In this document: one piece after another, positions 1 to 9,797 of the stretch
Layout of the letters: the number at the start of each line of letters is the position of its first letter
Numbering within the stretch: position 1 is the stretch's first letter
Assembly: GCF_024204645.1 (NCBI RefSeq)
Contig: NZ_CP100351.1
Location: forward strand, 2,630,001 to 2,694,000
Direction of reading: 5' to 3'
From: Desulfomicrobium sp. ZS1
GTDB taxonomy: Bacteria; Desulfobacterota; Desulfovibrionia; Desulfovibrionales; Desulfomicrobiaceae
Length of the DNA stretch: 64,000 nt
Program-made: the position numbers and the translations under genes
Notes under the pieces: generated by a model
What the model saw: the letters and a program-made list of their open reading frames with translations, nothing else
Database searches by the model: none
What the model was told of the DNA's origin: nothing

Positions 1-248
1 TGTCCGGGGGATTCCACCAGCGCTCCGGTCAGGCTGACGGCCGCGCCGGTGCCGATCCGGTCCATGTGTTCAAAGCCGACAGTTGCGGCATCGACGATGA
101 CTTGCAGATTCTTGAGGCACGACCCGTCGTTTATTTCCAGAAACACGAATTCCTTGCTTTCGCGCTTGGTCCGCACCCAGCCCTGCACCACCAGTGAATC
201 AACTTCCGCCTCGGACAACAGGATATCGGCCAATCTCATGTTCTTCAT
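1..248 (-). CDS. asnS: Asparaginyl-tRNA synthetase, N-terminal fragment (runs off the left edge)
   Basis: The minus-strand reading begins MKNMRLADILLSEAEVDS and continues VVQGWVRTKRESKEF, FLEINDGSC, LQVIVD. This is the OB-fold anticodon-binding domain of class IIb synthetases, and the GWVRTKRESK and NDGSCLKNLQ segments fit AsnRS best. The enzyme charges tRNA-Asn in the cytoplasm. The start is set by an AAGGGG Shine-Dalgarno 5 nt upstream of the ATG. An ATG three codons further in is the alternative. Only about 82 residues are inside the window, so the catalytic domain is not visible. It lies downstream of priA on the same strand with a 25 nt gap, so the two may be co-transcribed. Confidence 0.85.
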   Translation of the reverse strand, partial: MKNMRLADILLSEAEVDSLVVQGWVRTKRESKEFVFLEINDGSCLKNLQVIVDAATVGFEHMDRIGTGAAVSLTGALVESPG

Positions 249-273
249 AGCATCCCCTTACGATATTCGACGG

Positions 274-2583
274 CTAAAGCATGTCCATGGGATCGAGATC
301 CACGGAAATGCGTACATTTTTTTCCTTGGCCAGCATTTTTCGCATTTGTGCGTAAACGCCCCGAATCGCCGGCCACGTATCGGCTTTAAGCAAGCACTGA
401 AAACGCTTGCGGCCGCGCAGCACCGAAAGCGGCGCGGGCGCGGGTCCCAGAAGTCGCACTCCGGCCGCAGGGCACACGAGGCGCATGCGGCTCCCGAAAG
501 CGGCCAGGAGTTCCGCTTCGGGCTGATCCAGAGGCATCGAGATCCGCACCAGCGCAAGTTTGACAAAAGGCGGGTACCCCATGGTCTGCCGCAAGGCGAT
601 CTCGCGGGTGAAAAACCCCTCGTAATCATTCTCGCGCACGAACTGCCAGCAGTAATGCCCGGGATTGCGGGTCTGAATCAGCACCCGTCCGCTCTTTTCC
701 CCCCGTCCGGCGCGCCCCGCCACCTGCACCAGCATCTGGAACGATCGTTCCGTAGCCCTGTAGTCAGGAAGATTCAAGCCCAGATCTCCGTCCACGACCA
801 CCACCAGCGTCACGCCGGGGAAGTGATGCCCTTTGCTGAGCATCTGGGTCCCGACCAGAATCTGGGCCTCCTGCCGGGCAAAGGCGGACAGAGTCTCCTG
901 CATGGAGCCGGCGCGGCGGGAGGTGTCGCGGTCCAGACGCAAAATCTTGGTGTCCCGGGGCAGATCGTCGCGCAAAAATTCTTCGAGCCGTTCTGTTCCC
1001 GCACCCAGCGGCAGAAATTCGTGCCCCTTGCATCCGGGACAGGACAGGGGAAATTGCAACGAGTAGCCGCAATAATGACAGAGCAACAGCTCACGCCTCT
1101 TGTGCAGGGTCATGGAGACCTGGCAATGCGGGCATTTGACGGGTTCGGAGCAGGATTCGCAATAGAGCACAGGTGCATAACCGCGCCTGTTGTGCAAAAT
1201 GATGACCTGCTCTCCGGCCTGAACGGCCGTCACCAGAGCATCTCGAACGGATGTGGCGAAAGGACCGTGCTCCGGCGGTTCAACACGCAGATCGACCAGC
1301 CGGACTTCCGGCAGCCGGGCCTCTCCCACCCTGTTGGGCAGTCGATTGAGGGCGATGCCACCATTTTTGGCGGCATAAAAGACCTTCACATCCGGAGTGG
1401 CCGAGCCCATGAGCAAAAGCCCTCCACTGCGGGTGATCCGACCGTAGGCCAGCTCGCGGGCCTGATAAACGAGCCCCTCGTCCTGCTTGAATGAAGCGTC
1501 ATGCTCTTCGTCCAGAATGACCAGCCCGGGCTCAATGGGTAAAAAAAGACTGGAGCGGGTGCCGACGACAATACAGGGTGGAGCCTGTCCTGAAAGCTCC
1601 ATGAAGATTCTTTGCCGCTCGCTCGGATTGAGGTAGCCGTGAAAGAGCCGGAGTCCGGCCTCGGGCAGGGCCTCGCGCACGTCCCGGTAGAGCTTGAGGG
1701 CGATGCCCACCTCCGGAGCCAGGAGCATGACATGTTTTCCGAGACAAAGACAGCGTCTGGCCAACTCCAGATAGACTGCCGTCTTTCCGCTTCCGGTCAC
1801 TCCAAAGAGCAGCGCCGAACGCGGGTCCCGCTCCGCCAGCAGTTCCCAAAATCCTTCCACCGCCTGCTGCTGCTCTGCTGTCAGGCTGAAGGCTTCGGCC
1901 GCCGGAGCACAGACCTCCTCAGGCTGAAAATGGGATTCGATCTCACGGATCAAGCCCTTCTTCAGAAGAACGCGCAGGGGCTGGGACACATTCTTTCCGA
2001 AATGCGTGTTCAAAACCTTGGCGGACGAGACGCCATGCACGTCCAGATAGCGCAGGACGTCAAGCTGCGCCGTGGCCTGCGGACGCACCGGCCACGGGGG
2101 TTCCGTGGTCAGGGAAAAGAGCCGCTCCTGCCTGCGTGGGCAGACATGGGGCGCGAACCGGCCCGCCAGCCAGTCCTGAGCCAGTCCCGCGCGCGCATCC
2201 GCAGCAGTCAATTCTCCAAGCCCGACGGCCTGCCCCTCGCGGGTCTTGAATAAAGGCAGATCACGGAGCGCCGCAGGCAGCACACGCGCCAGGATCTTTC
2301 CGGCGGCGTCCATCTGGCGAATGGATAGATCACGGATAAAATCAAGATATCCGGCGCTGAAAAAAGGGGCCAAATCCACGGGCCAGAGCACGTCCTTGCA
2401 AACGCAGCCACCGGGCTCGCACACTCCGTCTTCCGTCAGGATGCCGACCCGGAACGACTTGCCCAGCGGCACGACGACACGCGCGCCGACATGCCACATC
2501 CGCCGGGGCAGATCCTCGGGCAGGGCGTAGGTCAGCACGCTGTAGGGCGAAGAGAGAAGAAGGACGGAACAGAATTCGCGCAT
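274..2583 (-). CDS. priA: Primosomal protein N' (PriA helicase)
   Basis: This is a superfamily 2 DNA helicase that restarts stalled replication forks by loading the replicative helicase. At 769 residues it is of usual length. Visible landmarks are the Walker A motif GVTGSGKTAVYLE near residue 260, the DEEH Walker B box in LVILDEEHDASFKQ near 360, a GSATPD helicase motif, and the paired zinc-binding cysteines in CESCSEPVKCPHC and LLCHYCGYSLQFPLSCPGC around residues 475-520. The C-terminal domain is complete and ends LDPMDML. The start has a GAGG Shine-Dalgarno directly after the T-run of the upstream galU terminator, so transcription may come from a promoter overlapping that terminator or from read-through. 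Confidence 0.95.
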   Translation of the reverse strand: MREFCSVLLLSSPYSVLTYALPEDLPRRMWHVGARVVVPLGKSFRVGILTEDGVCEPGGCVCKDVLWPVDLAPFFSAGYLDFIRDLSIRQMDAAGKILARVLPAALRDLPLFKTREGQAVGLGELTAADARAGLAQDWLAGRFAPHVCPRRQERLFSLTTEPPWPVRPQATAQLDVLRYLDVHGVSSAKVLNTHFGKNVSQPLRVLLKKGLIREIESHFQPEEVCAPAAEAFSLTAEQQQAVEGFWELLAERDPRSALLFGVTGSGKTAVYLELARRCLCLGKHVMLLAPEVGIALKLYRDVREALPEAGLRLFHGYLNPSERQRIFMELSGQAPPCIVVGTRSSLFLPIEPGLVILDEEHDASFKQDEGLVYQARELAYGRITRSGGLLLMGSATPDVKVFYAAKNGGIALNRLPNRVGEARLPEVRLVDLRVEPPEHGPFATSVRDALVTAVQAGEQVIILHNRRGYAPVLYCESCSEPVKCPHCQVSMTLHKRRELLLCHYCGYSLQFPLSCPGCKGHEFLPLGAGTERLEEFLRDDLPRDTKILRLDRDTSRRAGSMQETLSAFARQEAQILVGTQMLSKGHHFPGVTLVVVVDGDLGLNLPDYRATERSFQMLVQVAGRAGRGEKSGRVLIQTRNPGHYCWQFVRENDYEGFFTREIALRQTMGYPPFVKLALVRISMPLDQPEAELLAAFGSRMRLVCPAAGVRLLGPAPAPLSVLRGRKRFQCLLKADTWPAIRGVYAQMRKMLAKEKNVRISVDLDPMDML

Positions 2584-2591
2584 GAATCCTC

Positions 2592-2620
2592 AAAAAAAAG
2601 GGAACGGGAGACCCGTTCCC
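2592..2620 (-). terminator. Rho-independent terminator of galU
   Basis: A 9 bp perfect stem (GGGAACGGG / CCCGTTCCC) with a 3 nt loop is followed on the minus strand by eight T. It lies just after the galU stop and abuts the priA ribosome-binding site. Confidence 0.85.
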
Positions 2621-2641
2621 TTGGCAAAGGCCGGCAGGTTG

Positions 2642-3514
2642 TTAACGGGAAGGCGGGATGAGTTCGCGCAGGCGGGCGATGAGGTCGTAGCGCAGATCCT
2701 CGTCCTGCAGGGCGAAATAGATGTTGGCGGTCAGGTAATCGACCCAGTCGCCCACGTCAAAGCGCTGTCCGCGCAGCTTCACGGCCAAAAGCCGATTGTC
2801 GCGGGCCATGGACTGCAGTGCGTCGGTCAGCTGAATCTCTCCGGTCTTGTCGGGCTTCACGCCTTCCAGATGGTCGAATATTTCCGGGGTCAGCACATAG
2901 CGTCCCACCAGCGCCAGTCTGGACGGCGCGCTTTCCATATCCGGCTTTTCCTTAACCCCGCGAATCCGGTACAGGCCCGGCGCAAATTCTTCGGCGTCGA
3001 TGATACCGTATTTGCTGACTTTGTCGCGCGGAACCTCCATGACTCCGACCACGGGCATGCGCTCGTTCTTCCAGACCTCAAGCAGCTGGTTGATGCCGGG
3101 ATCGCGATTGAACATGAGATCGTCGCCGACCATGACCGCAAAAGGCTCGTCTTTTATAACCTCACGCGCGCAGAGCACCGCATGGCCCAGGCCCAGCTGC
3201 TCCTTCTGACGCACGACGATGATATTGGCCATCATCGCCACCTTGCGCACCTCGGCCAGAAGCTCCGTCTGGCCCTTGCGTTCCAGCAACTGCTCCAAGG
3301 CGAGGTTGTAGTCGAAGTGATCCTCGATGATACGCTTGTTCTGGTTGTTGACGAAAACCACATCCGACAGGCCGGAAGCTATTGCTTCTTCCACTATATA
3401 TTGAATGGAAGGCTTTCGGAATACCGGCAATATTTCCTTGGGCACATTTTTGGTCGCCGGAAGTGATCTGGTTCCCCACCCCGCCACCGGAATGACAACT
3501 TTACGTACCTGCAT
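2642..3514 (-). CDS. galU: UTP--glucose-1-phosphate uridylyltransferase
   Basis: The enzyme makes UDP-glucose from UTP and glucose-1-phosphate for envelope polysaccharides. The 290-residue protein opens with the nucleotidyltransferase signature KVVIPVAGWGTRSLPATKNVPKEILPV, in which the usual GLGTR is GWGTR. It also has IQYIVEEAIASG, the VNNQNKRIIEDHFD segment typical of GalU, VMVGDDLMF, and a C-terminal GQRFDVGD WVDY stretch. Length and motifs match bacterial GalU. It is followed by a strong terminator and preceded by glmM (65 nt gap), so it may be the last gene of the cdaA-cdaR-glmM transcription unit. Confidence 0.95.
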   Translation of the reverse strand: MQVRKVVIPVAGWGTRSLPATKNVPKEILPVFRKPSIQYIVEEAIASGLSDVVFVNNQNKRIIEDHFDYNLALEQLLERKGQTELLAEVRKVAMMANIIVVRQKEQLGLGHAVLCAREVIKDEPFAVMVGDDLMFNRDPGINQLLEVWKNERMPVVGVMEVPRDKVSKYGIIDAEEFAPGLYRIRGVKEKPDMESAPSRLALVGRYVLTPEIFDHLEGVKPDKTGEIQLTDALQSMARDNRLLAVKLRGQRFDVGDWVDYLTANIYFALQDEDLRYDLIARLRELIPPSR

Positions 3515-3579
3515 GCATCGCTCCTTTTTTTATCCCACAAAGAAGAAGGCTGCTCCTTGCTTCTTAAAATCTTTTGTCT

Positions 3580-4929
3580 TCAGGCCAGACCGGATTCAAC
3601 GGCCGCAGTCAGGCTCGCGCACAGTTCGTCCACAAGGATCTGGTCCTGCGCTTCGACCATGATCCGGGCCAGGGATTCCGTGCCGGAATAGCGCAGCAGC
3701 ACGCGCCCGGTCCGCCCCAGTCTGTCTTCGGCATGCCGGACCGCATCCTTGATAACCGGAACCGTGTCGAAGGGCACTTTTTTCTTCACCTTCAGATTCA
3801 CGAGCTTTTGCGGATACGGAGTCAGCAGTCCCGCGATCTCCGAGATGGGCTTCTGTCTGCCGACCATGATGCTCAGCAGCTGAAGGGCCGCCAACGTGCC
3901 GTCGCCCGTGGTCGAATGCTGCATAAAAACCAGATGCCCGGATTGTTCTCCGCCCAGAAGATAACCGCCCTTGCGCATTTCTTCAACGACGTATCTGTCC
4001 CCGACCTTGGTTCTCAGCAGCCGCCCGCCGCGCTCCTGCATGAAGACTTCAAGGGCCATGTTGCTCATGACCGTGGCCACCAGCGTGTTCTCGGCAAGCG
4101 TGCCCCGAGCCATCATCTCATCCGCGCACACGGCCATGATCTGGTCACCGTCCAGAATAGTGCCGTATTCGTCGACAACGATGAGCCGGTCGGCGTCCCC
4201 GTCCAAAGCCAGACCGATGTCGGCTCTGTGTTCGCGGACCTTGGCGGCGAGCACCTCGGGATGCAGGGAGCCACAGCCCTTGTTGATATTGAGCCCGTCC
4301 GGCTCGATGCCCAGGGTAATGACCCGCGCCCCCAGTTCTTCAAAAATCAGGGGCGCTACGCGATAGGCCGCGCCATGCGCGCAATCAAGGACGATGGTGA
4401 GTCCATCCAGGGTCATGCCTGCGGGAAAGCTGTGTTTGAGCTCGACAATATAACGCCCGGGGCTGTCCTGGATTTTCCTGGCCCGTCCGACCTGATCATG
4501 ATCGGGACATTTCCAGACAAAATCAGGGCTGGTCACCATGGCGGCTATTTCGTCTTCCACCCTGTCGGCCAGTTTGAAACCGTCTTTGTTGAAGAATTTG
4601 ATGCCATTATCCATGTACGGATTGTGCGAGGCCGAGATGACCACGCCCAGATCGGCGCGCATATTGCGGGTCAGAAAACTGATGGCAGGGGTCGGCAACG
4701 GGCCGACCAAAAAGACATCCATCCCTGCCGCGCAGAAGCCCGAAGTCAACGCCGATTCAAAGACATAACCCGAAAGCCTCGTGTCCTTGCCGATGACGAC
4801 CCTATGCCGCTTGTTCCCGTTCCGGAAATACTGACCGGCGGCAAGCCCGAGACGCAGCACCAGTTCCGGTTGCATCGGGTGGCTGTTGACCCGCCCGCGA
4901 ATTCCATCAGTTCCAAAAAGTCTGCCCAT
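3580..4929 (-). CDS. glmM: Phosphoglucosamine mutase
   Basis: The enzyme interconverts glucosamine-6-phosphate and glucosamine-1-phosphate on the path to UDP-GlcNAc, and so feeds peptidoglycan and lipid A. The 449-residue protein starts [15 protein letters not shown]. It has the phosphoserine loop [14 protein letters not shown] near residue 100, the metal-binding DGDADR segment, the sugar-binding GGEQSGH loop and a C-terminal [14 protein letters not shown] phosphate-binding loop. It follows cdaR with an 11 nt gap. The cdaA-cdaR-glmM order is well known in Firmicutes, where GlmM binds and restrains the diadenylate cyclase. Here the order suggests the same coupling of c-di-AMP to cell-wall supply. 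Confidence 0.96.
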   Translation of the reverse strand: MGRLFGTDGIRGRVNSHPMQPELVLRLGLAAGQYFRNGNKRHRVVIGKDTRLSGYVFESALTSGFCAAGMDVFLVGPLPTPAISFLTRNMRADLGVVISASHNPYMDNGIKFFNKDGFKLADRVEDEIAAMVTSPDFVWKCPDHDQVGRARKIQDSPGRYIVELKHSFPAGMTLDGLTIVLDCAHGAAYRVAPLIFEELGARVITLGIEPDGLNINKGCGSLHPEVLAAKVREHRADIGLALDGDADRLIVVDEYGTILDGDQIMAVCADEMMARGTLAENTLVATVMSNMALEVFMQERGGRLLRTKVGDRYVVEEMRKGGYLLGGEQSGHLVFMQHSTTGDGTLAALQLLSIMVGRQKPISEIAGLLTPYPQKLVNLKVKKKVPFDTVPVIKDAVRHAEDRLGRTGRVLLRYSGTESLARIMVEAQDQILVDELCASLTAAVESGLA

Positions 4930-4940
4930 CCATCCTCCGA

Positions 4941-5858
4941 TTACGGAACAAATTCTTCATTACGCTGTACTATGATCTCGATTTCCTCGGGCTTGGCCTC
5001 CAAAATCTTCACGCCCTCGGGAAACCGGGGAACAGGCGGAATCACGCTCTGCCCGATGGCCGGGTTCGAGCCCGGATCAATCATCAGGTGCAGGCTCTCG
5101 CGCCAGTCCTTGTCTTTCAAAAGCCGCACCGGCATCTCCAGCCTGATGCGCACGAACGTGGGTTCGAACGTATAGCTGAACGTATTGTATCGCACCGGCT
5201 CCAGATTCATCTTGACCCAGAGTTCCTGGGTCGTGAGACCGAACTGCAGTTCGTAGCTGACCGAGGACACCGGGGTACGGACGTCCCTGGGCATAAGCAG
5301 GCGCGTCCGCCCGGAGGCGCTAAGACTCTCGTCGGGCGTCACCTGCACCAGGGCCGTGGAAATGCTGTCCACCGACTCAAGCGCGCTGGCGAAACCCGTA
5401 ACCGTAACCTGGTCGGGAAAGACCGTAGCGTTCTTGAACTGCACGTCATCCCCGGGCAGGCCTGACCAATCGAGCTGCACCGGCACGGTCTTGGAGACCA
5501 CAACATCGGCCACAAGTTCAAGCCGCGTAGGACTGATTTCCACCACTTCCACGGCCGAGGTGATGGTCATGCTTTCCGGCACCAGCGGAATGACGTTGGT
5601 GCCGACATTGATCTTGCCCAAGTCGAGCTTATAGGCCAGACGGCCAACGTTCAGGGAGCGAACCTGATTGCTCGTGCCCCTGATGCGCACCTGAAGCTTG
5701 CTGACCAGGCCGGAGGTGATCTCCATCTGAGGAGGCAGATTCACGAATTCAAGGGGCACCTCAAGCCACGTCTCAACCTTTTCCTGGCCCGAGACCACGT
5801 ACCAGCACGCCAGGGCCAACAAGATGGCCAGAACTCTGTATTGCCAATTATTCCACAT
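4941..5858 (-). CDS. cdaR: YbbR-domain protein, diadenylate cyclase regulator (CdaR)
   Basis: The 305-residue protein has one N-terminal membrane anchor ([18 protein letters not shown]) and then extracytoplasmic YbbR-like repeats of about 80 residues each, with beta-rich segments such as [16 protein letters not shown] and [13 protein letters not shown]. Proteins of this family sit beside the membrane diadenylate cyclase CdaA and modulate it. Its stop overlaps no neighbour, but its start touches the cdaA stop at 5858, indicating translational coupling. The function is assigned from domain and position, since YbbR repeats themselves are poorly conserved. Confidence 0.85.
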   Translation of the reverse strand: MWNNWQYRVLAILLALACWYVVSGQEKVETWLEVPLEFVNLPPQMEITSGLVSKLQVRIRGTSNQVRSLNVGRLAYKLDLGKINVGTNVIPLVPESMTITSAVEVVEISPTRLELVADVVVSKTVPVQLDWSGLPGDDVQFKNATVFPDQVTVTGFASALESVDSISTALVQVTPDESLSASGRTRLLMPRDVRTPVSSVSYELQFGLTTQELWVKMNLEPVRYNTFSYTFEPTFVRIRLEMPVRLLKDKDWRESLHLMIDPGSNPAIGQSVIPPVPRFPEGVKILEAKPEEIEIIVQRNEEFVP

Positions 5859-6613
5859 TATTTCCTCAACGCAGCGGCAAGGACTTTTTTCAATCGAACC
5901 TCATTCAGGCTGCTGGTGATCCGACCACCCACAGCCAGAGAAATGCTGCCCCGCTCCTCGGACACAATGAGTGCCACGGCATCCGTTTCCTCCGTCACGC
6001 CGATGGCGGCGCGATGTCTGGTACCCAGCGCGGACTCATGCTTGAGGCCGACGGCCAAAGGCAGGATACAGGCCGCCGCGTCTATCCGATTGTCTCGGAT
6101 AATGACCGCCCCGTCATGCAACGGCGTATCGGGATGAAAAATCGTCAGCAACAAATCCTTGCTGAAAGCTGCATGCAGCTCGATACCGCCCGAAACCACG
6201 TCTCCCATGGGAATGTTACGCTCAATGACGATAAGCGCACCGGTCTTGCTCTTGGCCATATGCACCAAAGCCAGAATCAACTCGTCCAGAACTGCGGTCT
6301 GCACCGAATCCTTCTTGAAGATCGTGGTCGCGCCCATGACCGCCAGGGCCTTGCGGATATCACGCCGGAAAAGGATGATGACCACAAGGAAGATGGACCC
6401 CAGGAAATTTCCGAGCAGCCAGTTCAGGGTATACAGTCCAAACTGACCGGCGGCGAAATATGTCACGATGATGAGAAGAAGCCCGTAAATGACCGAAACT
6501 GCCCGGGTGCCCTTGATCAGCAAAATTATCCGGAAAAAAATATACCCCACAAGCATGATATCAAGGATATCCCGCCAGGTGATCTGCAAATTGCCAACGG
6601 TAAAACTCAGCAC
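5858..6613 (-). CDS. cdaA: Membrane diadenylate cyclase (CdaA/DisA_N domain)
   Basis: The enzyme makes cyclic di-AMP from two ATP. The 251-residue protein has three N-terminal membrane segments (LDIMLVGYIFFRIILLI, AVSVIYGLLLIIVTYFAAG, LLGNFLGSIFLVVIILF) followed by the DAC domain. The two catalytic signatures are intact: DGAVIIRDNRIDAAACILPL (DGA) and LGTRHRAAIGVTEETDA (RHR). The 3' end of folP overlaps its start by 7 nt. The gene heads the cdaA-cdaR-glmM block. Confidence 0.94.
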   Translation of the reverse strand: MLSFTVGNLQITWRDILDIMLVGYIFFRIILLIKGTRAVSVIYGLLLIIVTYFAAGQFGLYTLNWLLGNFLGSIFLVVIILFRRDIRKALAVMGATTIFKKDSVQTAVLDELILALVHMAKSKTGALIVIERNIPMGDVVSGGIELHAAFSKDLLLTIFHPDTPLHDGAVIIRDNRIDAAACILPLAVGLKHESALGTRHRAAIGVTEETDAVALIVSEERGSISLAVGGRITSSLNEVRLKKVLAAALRK

Positions 6614-7488
6614 CCCTGTTCCCCCGAAGTTCCCTTCCCAAGCATGTAGGCGACGGTCAGACCGTCACGAATTTCGCGCACCTCGTGCACCCGGTGGATG
6701 CGCACACCCTTCTCAAAAAGGGCGACGGTCGCGGCCAGCGTGGCTGCGTTGCGTTCCCGCCCCTGGCGACCGAGCAGCCCACCCCATAGGGATTTATTGG
6801 AAAGCGCCATGTACACGGGCCTGCCGAATTTGAATAATTTACAGATATTTTTCAATATTTCAAGATTATGTTCGACAGTCTTGCCAAATCCGATGCCGGG
6901 ATCAAGAGCAATCCGGGATTCGGGCATCCCCGCACGCACCAGAATTTCAAGCTTGGCTTCAAAAAAGCGCATGATCTCAGCCAGCACGTCCTCGTACCGG
7001 GGCGTAACCTGCATGGTCTGCGGACGACCGAGACTGTGCATGAGGACGTAGCCGGGATGAAAATCGCGTACAACCTGCAAGAGTTCCGGGTCAACATCCA
7101 TGGCCGAAACGTCATTGAGGATCAGGGCTCCGGCTTCCAGGCAGGCTCTGGCCACGGAGGCCTTGGTTGTGTCCACCGACAGGACGGCATCCGGCCTGAC
7201 CGCGAGTATTCCCCGCACAACCGGCAATACCCGCTTCAGTTCCATGTCTGCGGGTACGGGCGCGGAAAAAGGGCGGGTGCTCTCTCCGCCGATATCGAGG
7301 ATGTCCGCCCCCTCCTCCATGAGCGCGAGCCCTTTGGCCACGGCGACGTCGATATCGGCGGCCTGCCCGCCATCATAAAAAGAATCGGGCGTCACGTTCA
7401 GGATGCCCACAACAAAAAAGGGGGCAGGACCCAAAGTCCTCCCCCTGCTCACATCCCAGGAGACCGTATCCAATCTCTCCGGGTTCAT
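6607..7488 (-). CDS. folP: Dihydropteroate synthase
   Basis: The enzyme condenses p-aminobenzoate with dihydropterin pyrophosphate in folate synthesis. The 293-residue TIM-barrel protein shows the family signatures GILNVTPDSFYDGG, DILDIGGESTRPFSAPV, LSVDTTKASVA, NDVSAM and DPGIGFGKTVEHN. It lies 3 nt downstream of ftsH and overlaps cdaA, so ftsH-folP-cdaA-cdaR-glmM is very probably one transcript. The same ftsH-folP neighbourhood occurs in many Proteobacteria. Confidence 0.95.
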   Translation of the reverse strand: MNPERLDTVSWDVSRGRTLGPAPFFVVGILNVTPDSFYDGGQAADIDVAVAKGLALMEEGADILDIGGESTRPFSAPVPADMELKRVLPVVRGILAVRPDAVLSVDTTKASVARACLEAGALILNDVSAMDVDPELLQVVRDFHPGYVLMHSLGRPQTMQVTPRYEDVLAEIMRFFEAKLEILVRAGMPESRIALDPGIGFGKTVEHNLEILKNICKLFKFGRPVYMALSNKSLWGGLLGRQGRERNAATLAATVALFEKGVRIHRVHEVREIRDGLTVAYMLGKGTSGEQGC

Positions 7489-7491
7489 GGT

Positions 7492-9405
7492 TTATTCTCC
7501 TGCCTTGTCGCCGCTGTTCTCCTCATCCAGAGTGAACCCTTCTTCCGGGGCGTCACCCTCGGCGGCCGGGGCCTGCGTCGCAGCCGCGGGCTTTACGCCG
7601 TTCTGGACCGGAGCCAAGGTCTCTCCCTTGATGATCCTGCCCACTTCCTCGCCGGTCAGGGTCTCGCGATCGATGAGGGCCAGGGACAGGGCATGCAGCA
7701 CCTCCTGGTTGTCCTGCAGGATGGTCTTGGCGCGATTGTAGGCCTCGCCGAGAATCCTTTTGACCTCCAAGTCGATGAGCTTGGCGGTCTCGTCGCTGTA
7801 GTCCTTGATGTGGGCCATGTCGCGGCCCAAAAAGACCTCGTCGTCTTTCTTGCCCAGCGCCATGGGGCCAAACTCCTCGCTCATGCCCCATTCGCAGACC
7901 ATGCGTCTGGCCATGGCCGTGGCACGCTCGATATCGTTGCCGGCACCCGTGGTGATGGAATTGAAGACCAGCTCTTCTGCGGCCCTGCCGCCAAACAGCA
8001 CGGCCAGATTGTTCTGCAGGTACGTCTTTGAATACGTATGCCGATCGTCCACGGGCAGTTGCATGGTCACGCCCAGGGCGCGACCGCGAGGGATGATGGA
8101 CACCTTGTGAATGGGGTCCGTGCCGGGCAGGGACTGCGCGACCAGCGTGTGACCGGCCTCATGATAGGCGGTGGTCTTCTTTTCCTCGTCGCTTAAAATC
8201 ATGGAACGCCGTTCCTTGCCCATCATGACCTTGTCCTTGGCCTCTTCAAAGTCGATCATGGTGACCAGATCCTGACTCAGCTTGGCAGCATGCAGGGCCG
8301 CCTCGTTGACCAGATTCTCGAGATCCGCGCCGGAAAAGCCGGGGGTTCCGCGAGCGAGCACTTCCAGATCGACTTCTTTGGACAGGGGGGTCTTGCGGGT
8401 ATGTACTTCAAGGATGCGCTTGCGGCCCCTCAAATCCGGATTGGGCACCACGACCTGACGGTCGAATCGACCGGGCCGCAGCAGGGCCGGATCAAGCACG
8501 TCAGGGCGGTTGGTGGCCGCTATGAGAATGACGCCTTCGTTTGATTCGAATCCGTCCATCTCCACAAGCATGGCGTTCAGTGTCTGCTCGCGCTCGTCAT
8601 GTCCGCCGCCGAGGCCTGCGCCACGCTGACGGCCCACGGCATCGATTTCGTCGATGAAAATGAGACAGGGCGCGTTCTTCTTGCCCTGGATGAACAGGTC
8701 GCGCACGCGGGCGGCACCGACACCGACGAACATCTCCACGAAGTCCGAACCGGAAATGGAGAAAAAAGGCACTCCGGCCTCGCCGGCCACGGCCCTGGCC
8801 AGCAGGGTCTTGCCTGTGCCGGGGCCGCCGACCAGGAGCACGCCCTTGGGGATGCGGCCGCCAAGGCGGGTGAACTTTTTGGGATTGCTCAGGAAATCGA
8901 CAATCTCCTGCAGCTCTTCCTTGGCTTCGTCCACGCCGGCCACATCCGCGAAAGTCACCTTGGTTTCTTCCTGGGTGACCAGCTTGGCACGCGATCTGCC
9001 AAAGGACATGGCTTTTCCGCCTCCGCCCTGCATCTGGCGCATGAAGAATATCCACACGCCGATAAGGAGCAGCATCGGAAACCAGGAAATGAGCACCGTC
9101 ATATACCAGGGGGCATCTTCCTGCGGTTCGGCCTTGACCTGGACGTTGCTCTTGACCAGCGTGTCCACGAGGGTCGGATCATCAGGAGCATAGGACGTAA
9201 AACGCTGGTCATTGGCCATGACGCCGGAAATTCGGGAACCCTGGATTTTGACGCTGACCACTTCGCCCTGGCGGACCTTGGTCAGAAATTGCGTGTAATT
9301 GAGGTCATTGGTCGATACTGGCGGCTGATTGAACAAATTGAAGAGGACAATCATGACCATGCAGATCCCGGCCCAGAGAACCAGATTCTTTGAAAAACTA
9401 TTCAA
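7492..9405 (-). CDS. ftsH: ATP-dependent zinc metalloprotease FtsH
   Basis: This is a membrane-bound AAA+ protease that degrades misassembled membrane proteins and regulators. It has two transmembrane segments ([18 protein letters not shown] near the N-terminus, and [21 protein letters not shown]) flanking a periplasmic domain. The AAA module contains [14 protein letters not shown] and FIDEIDAVG with the second region of homology RPGRFDR. The zinc site HEAGH lies near residue 415. The chosen start is a TTG at 9405 with a GGAGG Shine-Dalgarno 9 nt upstream. This gives the canonical [11 protein letters not shown] beginning. An in-frame ATG at 9456 would add 17 residues not typical of the family. 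The acidic C-terminal tail is of normal length (637 residues in total). Confidence 0.95.
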   Translation of the reverse strand: MNSFSKNLVLWAGICMVMIVLFNLFNQPPVSTNDLNYTQFLTKVRQGEVVSVKIQGSRISGVMANDQRFTSYAPDDPTLVDTLVKSNVQVKAEPQEDAPWYMTVLISWFPMLLLIGVWIFFMRQMQGGGGKAMSFGRSRAKLVTQEETKVTFADVAGVDEAKEELQEIVDFLSNPKKFTRLGGRIPKGVLLVGGPGTGKTLLARAVAGEAGVPFFSISGSDFVEMFVGVGAARVRDLFIQGKKNAPCLIFIDEIDAVGRQRGAGLGGGHDEREQTLNAMLVEMDGFESNEGVILIAATNRPDVLDPALLRPGRFDRQVVVPNPDLRGRKRILEVHTRKTPLSKEVDLEVLARGTPGFSGADLENLVNEAALHAAKLSQDLVTMIDFEEAKDKVMMGKERRSMILSDEEKKTTAYHEAGHTLVAQSLPGTDPIHKVSIIPRGRALGVTMQLPVDDRHTYSKTYLQNNLAVLFGGRAAEELVFNSITTGAGNDIERATAMARRMVCEWGMSEEFGPMALGKKDDEVFLGRDMAHIKDYSDETAKLIDLEVKRILGEAYNRAKTILQDNQEVLHALSLALIDRETLTGEEVGRIIKGETLAPVQNGVKPAAATQAPAAEGDAPEEGFTLDEENSGDKAGE

Positions 9406-9576
9406 ATGAAATAACCTCCATAAGCCGGATTGAGAAGCGTTCCTCTCACCGACCATTTTGCTTCATAGAATGAACGAAACCGTAGCGGAACAAGGAATCA
9501 TTGTTAAGGTCAGTTTGCAGAATGACAAGAAAATTTTCACCAAAAAAAAGCTTTTTTAAAAGGTTCCTGGAAAAAC

Positions 9577-9605
9577 TTGATCATTGCCGAGGGCATTGAT
9601 AGATA
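9577..9605 (+). promoter_or_regulatory. Putative sigma70 promoter of selC
   Basis: TTGATC (9577-9582) and TAGATA (9600-9605) are separated by exactly 17 nt. They end 16 nt before the mature tRNA-Sec, placing the start site about 10 nt upstream of the tRNA. Confidence 0.55.
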
Positions 9606-9621
9606 CGAGCCTCTTCGAAGG

Positions 9622-9715
9622 GGAAGCGTATCGTCACCGGTGTGGCGCCCGGTCTTCAAAACCGGTGGAAGGTCGAGAGGTCTTCGGTAGGTTCGACTCC
9701 TATACGCTTCCGCCA
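9622..9715 (+). tRNA. selC: tRNA-Sec (anticodon TCA)
   Basis: This is the selenocysteine tRNA that reads UGA at SECIS-marked codons. The gene folds with the 8 bp acceptor stem GGAAGCGT/ACGCTTCC peculiar to bacterial tRNA-Sec. The anticodon loop is CTTCAAA (UCA) on a GGT/ACC stem. A long variable arm (GTCGAGAGGTCTTCGGT region) follows, then a T-arm GGTTCGACTCC and an encoded GCCA 3' end. Its length of 94 nt matches selC. It implies that the organism makes selenoproteins such as formate dehydrogenases, although none lies in this window. It sits alone between divergent ftsH and the amidohydrolase gene. Confidence 0.95.
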
Positions 9716-9797
9716 TCGATCCCATCAAACTCGCCTCGCCGTTCTCGTTCCCCCGTTTTTTCTTTGTGCCCCTGACCGTCAAAATCATCGTCCAACG

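Noticed and set aside
49-1494. 481-codon plus-strand frame opposite priA and asnS
   Set aside because: Shadow of the helicase gene; no known family and no ribosome site.
9406-9456. Extended FtsH start at 9456
   Set aside because: The extra 17 residues are not family-like, and the TTG at 9405 has a strong Shine-Dalgarno at good spacing.
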